DNA from: Capitella teleta | Lineage: Eukaryota > Annelida > Polychaeta > Capitellidae | Length of the DNA stretch: 64,000 nt | Reading direction: 5' to 3' | Assembly (NCBI GenBank): GCA_000328365.1 | Contig: KB311802.1 | Coordinates: forward strand, 1-64,000 | Part shown: in pieces, positions 11,601 to 22,869 of the stretch | Numbering within the stretch: position 1 is the first letter of the stretch | How the letters are laid out: each line of letters starts with the position of its first letter | Made by a program: the position numbers and the translations under genes | Notes under the pieces: model-generated | What the model was told of the DNA's origin: nothing | Database searches by the model: none | The model's input: only the letters and a program-made list of their open reading frames with translations

Positions 11601-12563
11601 CATCCTCTGATTCAAGTCGCTCCCAGAGAATCACAGGGCTGGGGAAGCTGTAAGGGGCGTGGCATTTCAGCTGAGCACCGTCGCCAATAGCAACCACAAC
11701 CTCCTGGGCAGATTCATCAGGGTGAAACGGCTTCAGCTCTGATGTGAAATGCCATCAGCAAATTAGCGGAACAAGAACCAAATACAAGTTCCTCACCAGC
11801 CATTTTGAGCGTAACTTTCCGAGACAGCGCTGCACCGAAGTGGTTTGAGGCGGTGCAGTAATACTTTCCCTCCGCGCCCTTCTCCGCCTTTCTAATCGTC
11901 AATCTCCCCTCGGAGGTCAATCCGTGCTCCTCTCCGTCCACCAGGATGCTGCTATCCTTGTACCAGAATATTCTGATTGACGAAGATAATCTGTTATAAT
12001 TTGAGATAAATGCCATGCTGTCCTTGACCTTGGTTTCGGGTTGCCTGACGCCTCGCACGTCAAAATGATGCCTTCGCCTTCTTCAAAAACCTCACTACTC
12101 GCACTGACAGTAGCTGATCCGGGTGGAACGTGTACTGAAAATATAAACAAGGACAATGAAGCTTTGAAGGCAGCTTTGAAGAAGGTGCTATACTTCCGGG
12201 GGAAACTCTGATTGTCTTCCAGTCCGGCGAATCGCTTCGCCAACAGACGATGTATGCTTTCCCTGGAGTCAGTCTCCAGAAAGTATAAACCTGCGCACAC
12301 AATAAGAGATAATAATATGTCAGGTAAACGCAGGAAGGGCGCCACCTGTTGGAACATCTCCACGGCGATACTCTTGACAAAGTTCTCGCACTCACTCTCG
12401 CCAATCCCAAGGTGAAGCAACACCTCCTCAGAGTCCTCTTTGGTCACTTCATTTGACCTTTGACCTGTCCATTGGATACGCAGGGCATCCACGCTGATGA
12501 ATCTGGCGTCGATGTCGACGATGCTTGAATCAGCGTGCTTGTCATTCTTGAGCGAATCAGTGG
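8609..12563 (-). CDS. MET-like receptor tyrosine kinase with L1-like Ig ectodomain
   Basis: Eighteen phase-consistent exons give 1000 residues, N-terminus incomplete: 12563-12346, 12290-12194, 12134-12029, 11972-11797, 11738-11547, 11500-11384, 11335-11221, 11167-10974, 10927-10796, 10745-10596, 10538-10224, 10123-9965, 9915-9772, 9713-9630, 9575-9391, 9336-9227, 9168-8869 and 8819-8609. Order: an unassigned roughly 105-residue region with an FNIII-like flavour ([18 protein letters not shown]), five Ig domains, a membrane helix ([19 protein letters not shown]), then a kinase. The kinase has [23 protein letters not shown] and DFG intact, so it should be active. [14 protein letters not shown] and [14 protein letters not shown] resemble MET/RON. 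The tail has LYTNV, a GRB2-type pYxN site, and ends QTVV, a class I PDZ-type ligand. A signal-peptide exon was not found. Confidence 0.9.
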
Positions 12564-13209
12564 CTGTGTGCGAGACAGGAGCTTATTTATAATTTCCTGT
12601 TTCTGTGGAGTTTATTTGGCAAACTAAGATTCAACTCTCAATACAATAGGCTTAACTGAACACACAACATGAAAACTTAATTATTGGTTACGGACTGACA
12701 TGATTCTTGTATATGAGGAAATAAGAGATATTTTTGTTTTCTTTATTTCACAACCAAAACATGAAAATCGAAATTTTGAACCCATCTGGCCTATCAAGGC
12801 TTCACGATTCTGGGGAATATGCTCAGCGATTTAGTGCGGGTTTCAGCGCGAGGGATCACAAATATATTTAAATTAATTTGACGTGAAGTTCGTACGCCAT
12901 ATGCTGTTGGGACTAACTGCATGCGTGCGTTATTTTTTTCGGTGGATTCATTAATTAATTAACATTCATTGATGAATGAGTAACTTATTAACATATCATT
13001 CTAACACACATCCATATAAATACATCTCTTCACCAAAGTAAAGTTGAATACTGTTAATTAATTGATTCGAATTGGACGTCATTAAACAGTACCAAAACAT
13101 GATCAGGGGTAAAATGCAAGCTCACCAAAACATCCTGATGACGATGATGCTCTGTTATTGACTCAACTGCTAATAAAGTTTTGAGCAACCATTCGCAAAT
13201 GCTTGCATT

Positions 13210-13273
13210 AAAAAACAAACAAACAAACAAACAAACAACAACAACAGCAACAACAACAACAACAACAACAACA
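13210..13273. repeat. AAAC/AAC microsatellite
   Basis: Runs of AAAC followed by AAC units, one interrupted by GCA. Confidence 0.95.
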
Positions 13274-13573
13274 ATTTATGGGTATCTTGTGCCAAGATGT
13301 GCTCTAACAATTAGTTATTCAAATGAAATTTGATCAACATCGCTTTAAAGAGGACCTCGTTCTGTTCTGAAACCTAGCTAGATCGACGATGAGATCTGTG
13401 GTGTTCAATTAATAGCAATAATTTACCTCTATTTATCATTAATAATTATTCTAGAACATAACTGCATCTAACAGGTCAAGCATTCCCCAATGTCTAGTTG
13501 TCTTCTTGCCCTCGTCAGCTTCTGCCAGCAGTGTGGTCAAGGACTCTCTCCTGAGATCAATTGCCGAGGAACT

Positions 13574-13640
13574 ATGCTGCTCGTTACCATGAACAGTAGC
13601 ACTCATCGCTTGGCCTTCTTATATATTCTGGCAACACTGA
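13574..13640 (+). other. candidate signal-peptide exon of third L1-like gene
   Basis: ATG followed by 22 codons with a hydrophobic core (LAFLYILATL), ending at a GT in phase 1, as the first known exon of the downstream gene requires. The length, 67 bases, equals that of the signal exon of the right-hand L1-like gene. The donor (GTATTG) is weak, so this is only a candidate. Confidence 0.3.
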
Positions 13641-13762
13641 GTATTGAAATCCTCAATCAACTAGAATACTTTGAGCGACTGGCATTTCTTGAAAACCTAC
13701 CTTTTAACAGAGCTTTTAATGAAAATAATTGACGAACTTTTCCTCCTCTTTCTACCTTGTTG

Positions 13763-13902
<140 letters not shown>

Positions 13903-15147
13903 TTAATCTCATTATTTTTATTAAATTATGATTTTATTTTTATTAAATTATTATTTTTTATAATCTCATTTTTTTCATAATCCCATGATGAAAATGAAAA
14001 ATAAATAAAATATAACTTTTTTTCTTAGTATGACTGTCTTAGTTATTTTCTTAATTGGATATGCTTTTCCGGCAACACTGGTGATATCTGTGCCCTCAAG
14101 GCATGTCTGGCTAGGCAGACTTCTGAGGAGCCCTCGTGTTCAGTTATATGCCTCTTGTCTGCCTTATCTCTTGGCATTCCTCCGGCTTCTCCTGTCGCTG
14201 GCAGTGACCGCATTGACACCTGAGAGTTTGGAAACAAAAATATGTCTCAAAAAACTCTCAATGTACTCAATAATAAGGATTAATTTCAATAAGTAATATT
14301 AAATTAATCCAGGCTTTCCCCTTCACCCTCTCTCTCTCTCTCTCACCATCACTTTCTTCACTCTGTTGAGCAGCACATCATCTCTAAATCGCAATCATCG
14401 CTTCCACTCGCAGAACAGCGACGCCATGTTAATTTTAATTGTTTTGATTAGCGCGCGACTGTCATGACGTCACGCGCTTGCAGAAGGAATTTTGAGTCTC
14501 GCGCCTGCAGCGATGACAGCTCTGCGGCCGCAGCCGAATAATCGACTTTTCAATTAGCTCGCATTTCTCTCATAATCGGATGATTGCTTTTAATTTGGTA
14601 TCTTTGGATTCATAAAACCACATAGAATCGATCTCGCTAGGATTCAGAGCGATCAGAGGTCCTCTTAAATGTCTATATAAGAGGCTATACTCCAGCTATT
14701 GATGATAGTGTTATATTCAGCTATATAAGCTAGGCGGTTTTAGCGAAATTAAAGAGCATTTTTTTAAGCCATAACATGTAGATAAACTTTTGAACCACGC
14801 TGTACGTCTTATATTCAATTCATCACACGCATCTTATATAAGTCAGTTATTGGAGCAAATCTCAAGTGTCTCACCAGGATGCACTAACCAGCTAACAAAA
14901 ACCGGATTCCGAAATATCAACTGATCAACTGTAAAAGGATGCAACGGACCAAGATGACTCACTGCTCTCTTCAAGTATTCCATCTGCGCTCCACACTTTG
15001 TTAAACGCAGCAAACATGCACATTTGGCAAGGAATTCTGCCATTGGTCTTGTACATTTGGTGCATACGAGGACAAAGGGACTCGCATAGAGAAAGTGGGT
15101 TGTGATCTTGTGTCTGTTTGTATCGTTTAAACCCATTTGGTTCGCAG

Positions 15148-18100
15148 TTCGGCGGCCGCCCGCATTCTTGGAAACGCCAAAGACGAGCTGGACGAGCGAT
15201 TATTATATTACCGAAGGCAGAATTGTGCTGGCTTGCACTGCTTCTGGGACGCCCAAACCAAGGTATGATGATTCACACACCTCAGTTACTTCTTATAAAC
15301 GATAAAGCAAGCTTCCGTGAGATACATTTAATCAATAATTTCAGCTATAGTTGGAAGTTCAAAGGCGAAGATTTGGTTTTTAACGATCCAAACATCAAGC
15401 AAGTTCCTGATGTGACCAATTGGAATGGCACGATAGTTATAGAACAGGCGAACACTCTGACAGAGGGTGACTACCAATGCAGCGCCAAAAACAGTTACGG
15501 CACAGCCGTATCGGACAAGGTCGATCTAGTCCGAGCGTATCTTGTCCCCGGCACACCTACGACCGAGCCAGTTCCGGTCAGGGGAGAAGCGAACCACCCG
15601 GCAGTCCTGGTATGCGGCCAACCTCGCTCCAACCCACCTCCTAACTTCAGTTGGGTTTTGGCCACGGGGGTTGTTGATAAATATCCAGTTCGGTACCACC
15701 TAAGTGCTCGCGTTCAAATGGATGATAACGGTGAGCTACTGACACGATGATTGTGCTAATCAGAACCGTTCCCCATTCATCAGGAAATCTTCGTTTTGCG
15801 TACCTCGAAGAAGCTGATGAGCACACGGGGAAGATCTTCAAATGCCAGGCCAATAACCCTCAAATCGACATCACAAGTGCTGTGGGTTATTCAGCATTAA
15901 TTGTAGATGCGGATCAAGGTAGCTCACCTATTAGAAGCGTACGATGCATTGATGCTGTACTTTTTAGGCCTGACTAAACCCAAGGTTGAATTAGCCTTCA
16001 AAAATGATCTCAACTCAGAACCGATGATTGGCCTGCTTGGAAAAAGCCTAAGGTTCCGTTGCATATTTTCCGGAAAGTGAGTGTGTTTGGGTCGTAAAAA
16101 CCTCCTAATGCTGTGTTGTTGCTAAGGCCAGTTCCCAGGATCACCTGGGAGAAGGTGGGCGGATCCCTTCCCCCCGGCAGACATGACGTAACGTTGTACG
16201 ACACCGAGATGACCATCACGGATCTTGATGAAAATGATGACGGTGAATACAAGTGCACTGGGGTCAACAAAAACAACTTTACCGATACCGCTTCACACAC
16301 CTTCAGAGCAATTATTCAAGGTAATAAACTAGTTAATTTCGCATTCAATAATTATCTCTTAATATTCGGGTGCAGCTATGCCAGAATTTCTCTCAGAAGA
16401 CGACCAGGTCACTGACCGTAACGTGACCATCGGAGAGAGCCTCGAATTCCACTGTAGGGCCCGAGGCAACCCACCACCTACACTGAAATGGACAATCGAC
16501 GGGCTTGATCCTGATCGTGAGTGTATATCCACATTGAAAGAGTAGTTTACACCTGTTAGCTTACAGATATTCAACGCCCTCGCTTGCACATCTCGGAGGA
16601 CAAAGAGACCCTCTACCTTCGAGACGTCTGCAAAGTCTGTCCTGGGCTGAGTACGGATCTGATGGTTGTCCAATGCAATGCGAGCAACTCACACGGTTAC
16701 GCGTACTCGCAAGGATACATCAACGTCCTGGGTGAGTGATTGGCCCCACCACGTGTTGTCAACGCCCTGATTGGTCTTCTCCAGAACCAACGAAGATGTC
16801 CGTGCCACCCAAGGACATTTACCTCGAGAACAAGCAGGAGCAATTCGTTATATTTCAGTGTTTAGCGATCAGCGACCCAAGTACGCCGATCACTTACTCT
16901 TGGCTCTACAAAGATGGGCACCTATCGACAAAGGGGCCATGGCAGCTGATGCCTGACGGGTCTCTCAACATAACCGTTGCTAATGACACTGCTGAGATTC
17001 TGATTGGGAAATACACGTGTATCGCTGACAACACATACACGAATGACAGAGCATCGGCCGAACTTTATCCCTCGAGAGGTATGTGTACACATGAGGTGCT
17101 GAGTAATCCAGATGAACTGCTCTGTTTTGCCCAGATGAAGTAATAGTAGCAGGGTTTCCGTGGTGGATAATCGTTGTCATCGTTTGCATCTTCCTCTTCC
17201 TCATCCTCGTCATCATCTGCTGTGTTTGCACTGCGTATTGGTACAAAACAAAAGGAGATGTCTACAACGGTGAGTGCTGCATGGTGCCAGTGACGTCATC
17301 ACTTTCTGTGTTCTTGGACGCGAATGGATAAGTGGCGTCATCAATTCGTGTGGTCATGCAAGCCGTAGTTTCCATACGGTCGCGAATCTGTGAAGTTTAA
17401 CCCCCGGACGATGTCCGAGGGTCGATACTTGACTCTGAATTGTTGCTGCAATTGATTGCGCAACAATAAAGAGCACGAAAATGGGTTTTAATGAGTCACA
17501 CGTGTTGACAGTTCATAGCAATGCGACCGGAAGAGCGCGCGACATTCGTTCATAACATTACGCTGGATGGCGCTGCGGTTGGTGAAAATTGCATATCCAT
17601 TTCACTACGAGATTGCAACCAGTAGTTTCAGCATGCAGTATAGGCCTACTGAAATTGATTGTTTTCATAAAATGTGAAATTTGAAATTGATGAATATTAT
17701 GAGGGTTTTTTCACGAATAGGGATCTCAAGCAAAAAAAAAATAAATAAAAAAAAAAAAATAAAAAAAAATAAAAAAAAAATTATTATATCACTATTTTGA
17801 TGAGTTTGAAAATATCTATCAAGCTTAATACTGTATATATTTATGGGTTCATTTCGTATAATTCAATGGAACTGTTGCATTTGAGAGAAGAAAATATTTT
17901 TTTTTTTTAATAAAATATAAATAAAATAAAATCATGATAATTTATGCATATACACTGTAATTATCCCCATTAAATGTGATTTAGCTTCAAGTTTAGTGGT
18001 TTTGATGTGCATACGTGCATGATCATATCCTATGCAGAAATGATTGCTGAGGTCACGCGACCTTGTGGATAGAGGTTGTTTGTTAGAATGACCAGAAATG

Positions 18101-19107
18101 ACCAGTATTGGACGATTGTTAACTTTAAATTACGGATATTAACTAAATGACGCACATAATTTGAGGGTGTGCGATGAGTGGCGTTAAAATGTCAGATTCG
18201 GAGTTCGCATTCAGAACGGTATTAATTTATGCCGTGGATATTCAGGCGAAATAAACGCCGACAGAGATATCAAAAACTGCGATGTGATGCGGGTCCGGTA
18301 ATTAATACAGAGTCTAAATATGAGAATTTTCATTGATTAAGACATATTTGTTTCAGCTGTTGAGCATTTTAATGCATTTTACAATGCGTATTGTCTTTGC
18401 TAAGATGCTACATTTTCGCTCACAACGTTGAACATGATTTCACGATTCATGACCTTCCACGTACATGCAGTACATGCACAATGAGGTCTTCGCAAACTTA
18501 ACCTTATGAGCGGAAAGCAAAAGCCTCGTTACACCACTCGACATGCGCCCTGTCTACATCGAATTTCCCTTTGCGTTTGCAGTTGATGAGAAGGAGCGGG
18601 CCCATGGTCTCTATCCTGAGGAGGAGCTCTTCGAAACCGGATACCACGAATACCAGAGACCGTAAGTACTCAAGCAGTATACTTCACACGTGATATCAAG
18701 TATCGGTGCCGCATAATTACTTGACAGGCATCCGATTATCAATTTATGATGCATGCGCTGCTATCAAATAGTCCAACAGCTGCGATTAAAAGCAAAGATA
18801 AAGCTGGAAGATGGCGGGTCTGTTTGCCAAACGGCTAAGCCTCGTTATCAAAGAATAACTGATTAAATAGCGACCCTGGAGAGCGACCCACGAATGATAT
18901 TTTTGCAGGGAGGCGCCGTCCAGGAAGCCTTCCCGCGCCGATTCGCTGTCGAGTACAGCCATGCTATGCGATGACTACGCCAGCAGAACAGGCACCCTGG
19001 ACAGCCGAGGAGGGACCCTGGATCGCGGGTACAGCATGGACAGCCTAGGGCGATTCAACGAAGAAGGGTCATTCATTGGGCAGTACGCCACCGGATCCAG
19101 ACGTTAG
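15148..19107 (+). CDS. L1-like 5-Ig transmembrane protein with FIGQY tail
   Basis: Eleven phase-consistent exons give 649 residues without the signal peptide: 15148-15262, 15345-15730, 15784-15918, 15968-16076, 16127-16320, 16376-16516, 16567-16731, 16785-17078, 17135-17269, 18583-18661 and 18909-19107. Five Ig domains follow the same plan as the duplicated genes; Ig2 has GNLRFAYL and Ig4 has the extra motif VCKVCPGL. A helix (IIVVIVCIFLFLILVIICCV) and a tail follow. The tail begins VDEKER, as in the right-hand gene, and carries RFNEEGSFIGQYA near its end. FIGQY is the ankyrin-binding motif of L1, neurofascin and NrCAM, so a membrane-skeleton-linked adhesion role is likely. Unlike the right-hand gene it ends SRR, with no PDZ ligand. 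It has introns inside and at the end of Ig3 that the duplicated genes lack. No fibronectin domains. Confidence 0.92.
17270..18582. other. long intron before cytoplasmic exons
   Basis: The only intron above 1 kb in this gene. It separates the membrane exon from the two tail exons. It contains an A-rich run at about 17730-17780 and no coding sequence that I can support. Confidence 0.7.
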
Positions 19108-19599
19108 AATCATAACGCCCCCTCAATCATAATGCACCAGCAATAATCATCTCTTTTTTTTTCTCTCTTTTTTTTTTTCTTTTTTTTTTTGCTTGCAGCT
19201 TCTTTGTCGTTATTATGCGGGTCTTAATTGACTGATTATACCTGCTTGTGTCACTGACTTAATTGCTTCCTTGAGCGTTGCGCCAGGAGCGGGTTTAAAA
19301 CGATGCATAATAATTATAATCGTGACGAATGCACTTGCATTGCGTCATCACTGAGTTCTTTATCTTCTCGTATTTATAATTTTTAAGTAGTTTCAATATT
19401 TAAATGAAAGCGTATTAATAATGTGTTCAGTGTTTGTATTTAAATGTGTATCTTCGATCAATGTTGAGATATGTGCGAGGATATCATTCTTGTGCATCGC
19501 AATTGCTGGACTGCGGAAATATAATATCGTTAATACGCCCAGTATAGATAACACCCTCAAGAATTTTACAGTCATTATAAGAAAATGTGCTTGATATTG

Positions 19600-19605
19600 A
19601 ATAAA
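19600..19605 (+). terminator. poly(A) signal, third L1-like gene
   Basis: AATAAA about 490 bases after the stop codon. Confidence 0.5.
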
Positions 19606-19619
19606 GTTATATTTTTGTA

Positions 19620-20930
19620 TGACCGGTATCTATAATTAATGTGACCAGCATAAAAATTATATAATTCAAATTTAAGTATTACGCAATATACAACACGATG
19701 TCCTACTAGATACTTCACACTCTGTAGCAGCATGCCAATGCGGCAGACGAGAAGCGAATCAGATATTGAAGCAATCGATTACAAATGGTATTCAAATTCC
19801 AATCAGATAACCTGACCGTCCAGTTAATCGATGGTGAAAATCAATCAGGCACCCACCTGTTCCAATCGACGTCACGACACACAGAACCGCAGCCACCGTC
19901 AAGAGAAATCGCAACATCACCACGACGAAGACGCGCAGTCAAAAATGTATCCAAAAAGCGCGAAACCTCATCTGCGAAGGCAAATGATATTCTTCTTTGT
20001 AAACAGATAATCTGTTTTTGTGAAATTTATGACTTTTTGGCGGAGATAGAGTGAAAAAAAGGTCTCGTAACTGTGGAATGACAGCTGTGGTATCAGTCGC
20101 TCTGCTGTAGATACCAGATACCAATAGAGTGTTTATCACGCGCACAAAGCCAGAGGTCCCGCTAATCGGCCCCCACACAAGACGATTAATCGCCAGTAAT
20201 GACGCAGCAATTGCTATAATAGCTGCTTCGGTGGAATTGGGGATGAGTACAAGGCAATAATAGGCAGTGCACACAGGCACTTGTCTATGAAATTCTATCT
20301 GCCATGTTTTATACCAGCCGATTAGGGAATGGGCTCATTTTTCCCCTCTTCTAAATCGGGGCCTGGGAATGCTTGCTTGATATGCAATCAGATATGAGAT
20401 GGAGAGACAGGAGGGAGAGGAGTCGCTCAGAGGAAGATGAGGGCGTTGAAGGATATGAGTAAACACTTATAAAAAGGGATGGTACACAAGTCCTGGGTTC
20501 TGATTATTACATAACATTTCTCCGAGCAAGAAGGAAATCTCGACTGTAACATCACGTGCACATATCTATTTTTTTTTTTTTTTTCTTTCTCAATTGCATA
20601 TTTTCGTGTTTGACAAATCTCTTGAAGCACTTCAGGACGGCATCATACAACAAAACGGAAAGTGATTCTGTCAGTTCGTACCATAGCAAATGTTGTCCGC
20701 CTACGAAAGCTCTAAGCTAAGTACAAGTTAAGTGGATATCATACTGTACATGCATTTGTGTATTGAATGTAGGCTATACGAACATCAGGCAATCTGAATG
20801 GCATCACACATTCAGCTCTGCTCAGACCACATCCTGGTCAATAAATAACACAACCATACAACAATTTATATAAGAGCAGCGATCGGCCACTCGTAACCTA
20901 TTTCACAGCAATTCTAATACACAAGCGACA
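19620..20930. other. intergenic
   Basis: Space between the 3' ends of two convergent genes. Apart from a T run near 20570-20584, nothing was recognised. Confidence 0.5.
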
Positions 20931-20933
20931 CTA

Positions 20934-20998
20934 GCTAGCGGTGTAGCGACACTCGCTAGCGGTGTAGCGACACCAACTAGCGGTGTAGCGACACTCGA
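20934..20998. repeat. 21-22 base tandem repeat over a stop codon
   Basis: Three to four units of CTAGCGGTGTAGCGACACT(C)G-type sequence. The last residues (VSLHR) and TAG stop of the minus-strand gene come from the first unit, so slippage here would change the C-terminus. Confidence 0.9.
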
Positions 20999-22374
20999 GT
21001 GAGAATCCTCTTCCATTTCAGAAGCAAGAGCGTCTCTACCCGTTCGTTATAAGTTCTCATTTTGCGGCTGACATCTTCGTAGTTTGTCGATTTCATTTTG
21101 CGGATCAAATCCGCGATGGAGTCGAAATGGATGACGTGCGGCCACTGGTAGAAGTCGGCGAACTTCAACCAGTACCTAATGGCTGCTGAATCGGTTTTGT
21201 TGTGGGGGTCGGGTAGATGAGCAGCGCTCGGATGACGTGGAATGCTGGCGATGTCGTCATCATGATAGCACTTGCGCAAGTCCTTGCAATTCCTCTCGTT
21301 GACGAAATCGAATTGTTGATCAAGTGAAGCTAAGAGATCGAGGGATGGGGCAAACAGCGGAATACCCATGCGGTACTGCTCAAAGAAACTCATCGTGGAC
21401 ACCTGGTAGGGAATGTGTATGACCCCACGAAAGGACGCTTCCTCCTCGAAACTGTGTCCTCCTTCAAACGCCCCGAAGAAATGACAAACAGAGAAACCAG
21501 TACAGTTCTCTATTTTACACGCTTCCGTCCACTCCGATTCGAAGTAAGCGTTGTGCTTGGTAGTTGGATATCTACCAGCGTAGAGCAAGAAGGAGCTGTT
21601 CGATGTTGGGTGGTAGACGGCGTTGGTGTAGCCACAGAAACTGGGGAGCAACTCAGGTTCTATCCCAGCGTAGAACTTCATGTACTCGACATCGTAGCGG
21701 TTGTTGGCTGCGACCAGATTGCGCGGAGATCTCGCGATCCTGGCCAGTCTCCAGTTCCACGTGTGCCAGCGCATTTCTTCAGGACGAGCAGCGGCGTAAC
21801 GAGTGCTAGCGATGACGAACAGACTTCGATTGAAGGTGAGGAACAACTCACAAACGGCTGCGGGGTGGAAACAAACAAAGGCGTCGATGGACTTCATTTC
21901 AGCGTCATCCTTGTACGCTTGGTAGAAATCTGTGATGACCTGATCATCCATGTCCATTACAGATGACTGGTTGATAACTTTGATCTCGTCTGCCCCACGA
22001 CATTGCCCGTTGAAGTACCTCTTGCATCTCGCGTCTAACGCGTAGTGGATGACCTCGACGCCAAAGGGATTGAGGAAGTGCTTCAGATCCTGCACAGGGG
22101 AGGAATGCAAATCGTTGTTCCAGATCTTGAACTTCCGCCCTCTGAAGAATGGAAACCCCTGCTTAATGACGTCATTGGTCGGGAGGAGAATCCGCGACTC
22201 CTCATCTTGGGTCCCATACAGCCACCTGGTCAGATTCAGCTCGGTCGCTTCGGTGCTTGACCTCGACGTTTCCTTCGTGAGGTCAAAGGTCAGAGCTAAG
22301 ACACCGAGGACGAGACCCAAGGCTAACATGGACTTCAGCGCCCAAAAGCACGGTTGCGACCACCTCGACAGCAT
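20977..22374 (-). CDS. orphan type II membrane protein, possible glycosyltransferase
   Basis: Single-exon frame of 465 residues. A short N-terminal segment precedes one hydrophobic stretch (residues about 14-29, LKSMLALGLVLGVLALTF), then a long soluble part with several N-glycosylation sequons (NLT, NQS, NRS, NSS, NCT, NKT) and ten or so cysteines. This topology is that of Golgi or ER luminal enzymes. LLYAGRYP followed by HFFGAFEG and a C-terminal stretch with IPLFAPSLDLL recalls the acceptor/donor layout of GT-B glycosyltransferases, but no catalytic motif was identified with certainty. It lies tail to tail with the L1-like gene and downstream of the forkhead gene on the same strand. Lack of introns is unusual among its neighbours. 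Confidence 0.75.
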   Translation of the reverse strand: MLSRWSQPCFWALKSMLALGLVLGVLALTFDLTKETSRSSTEATELNLTRWLYGTQDEESRILLPTNDVIKQGFPFFRGRKFKIWNNDLHSSPVQDLKHFLNPFGVEVIHYALDARCKRYFNGQCRGADEIKVINQSSVMDMDDQVITDFYQAYKDDAEMKSIDAFVCFHPAAVCELFLTFNRSLFVIASTRYAAARPEEMRWHTWNWRLARIARSPRNLVAANNRYDVEYMKFYAGIEPELLPSFCGYTNAVYHPTSNSSFLLYAGRYPTTKHNAYFESEWTEACKIENCTGFSVCHFFGAFEGGHSFEEEASFRGVIHIPYQVSTMSFFEQYRMGIPLFAPSLDLLASLDQQFDFVNERNCKDLRKCYHDDDIASIPRHPSAAHLPDPHNKTDSAAIRYWLKFADFYQWPHVIHFDSIADLIRKMKSTNYEDVSRKMRTYNERVETLLLLKWKRILTRVSLHR

Positions 22375-22869
22375 TGCGAGCTAAATGATGTTGGAGGCCC
22401 TCGATGTGCATGAATTGTGGCTTTATCAAGATATATCTGAATGGTGAAGAGGGTTTTGAAGAGCTGGCGTCAGCTTGCAGCAGGAACACGTAGAGGACTG
22501 TGTGGCAAAGGAAACTATACAGACAGGAAAGGACAGAAGACTGAGTGTGTGTTCAGGTTGTTTTAATTAATAAGAATAAAATAAAATAGTTTGAAATAAA
22601 AGTATTACAGTCGGGTGATATGTACACAATATAAATGAAACAATTGGTAGAAAAACATGGGATAAGACAAAAATGAATAAAAATGAAAAATGTATAAAAA
22701 ATGAATCAGTTTCACGCGTAGTGTACCAATTCTTGTATAAGTCATTACGTACTTCGTCGGCACAGAAGCCTCGCGTGAACAAACGTTATGATCACGCAGG
22801 CTGCGTGACTAAACCGTTTGTCATAACGGTGCGAGTCGAAGCGCACCAGAAATTTCTTCGCCAAGTCGT
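22375..22869. other. intergenic between membrane protein and forkhead gene
   Basis: AT-rich spacer holding the 5' region of the orphan membrane protein gene and the 3' region of the forkhead gene. No further gene seen. Confidence 0.5.

Noticed and set aside
14843-15136. 97-codon minus-strand frame upstream of the third L1-like gene
   Set aside because: No domain, no splice signals, and it ends in its own stop before reaching the kinase exons.
21415-21966. 183-codon plus-strand frame opposite the orphan membrane protein
   Set aside because: Shadow of the real gene on the other strand.
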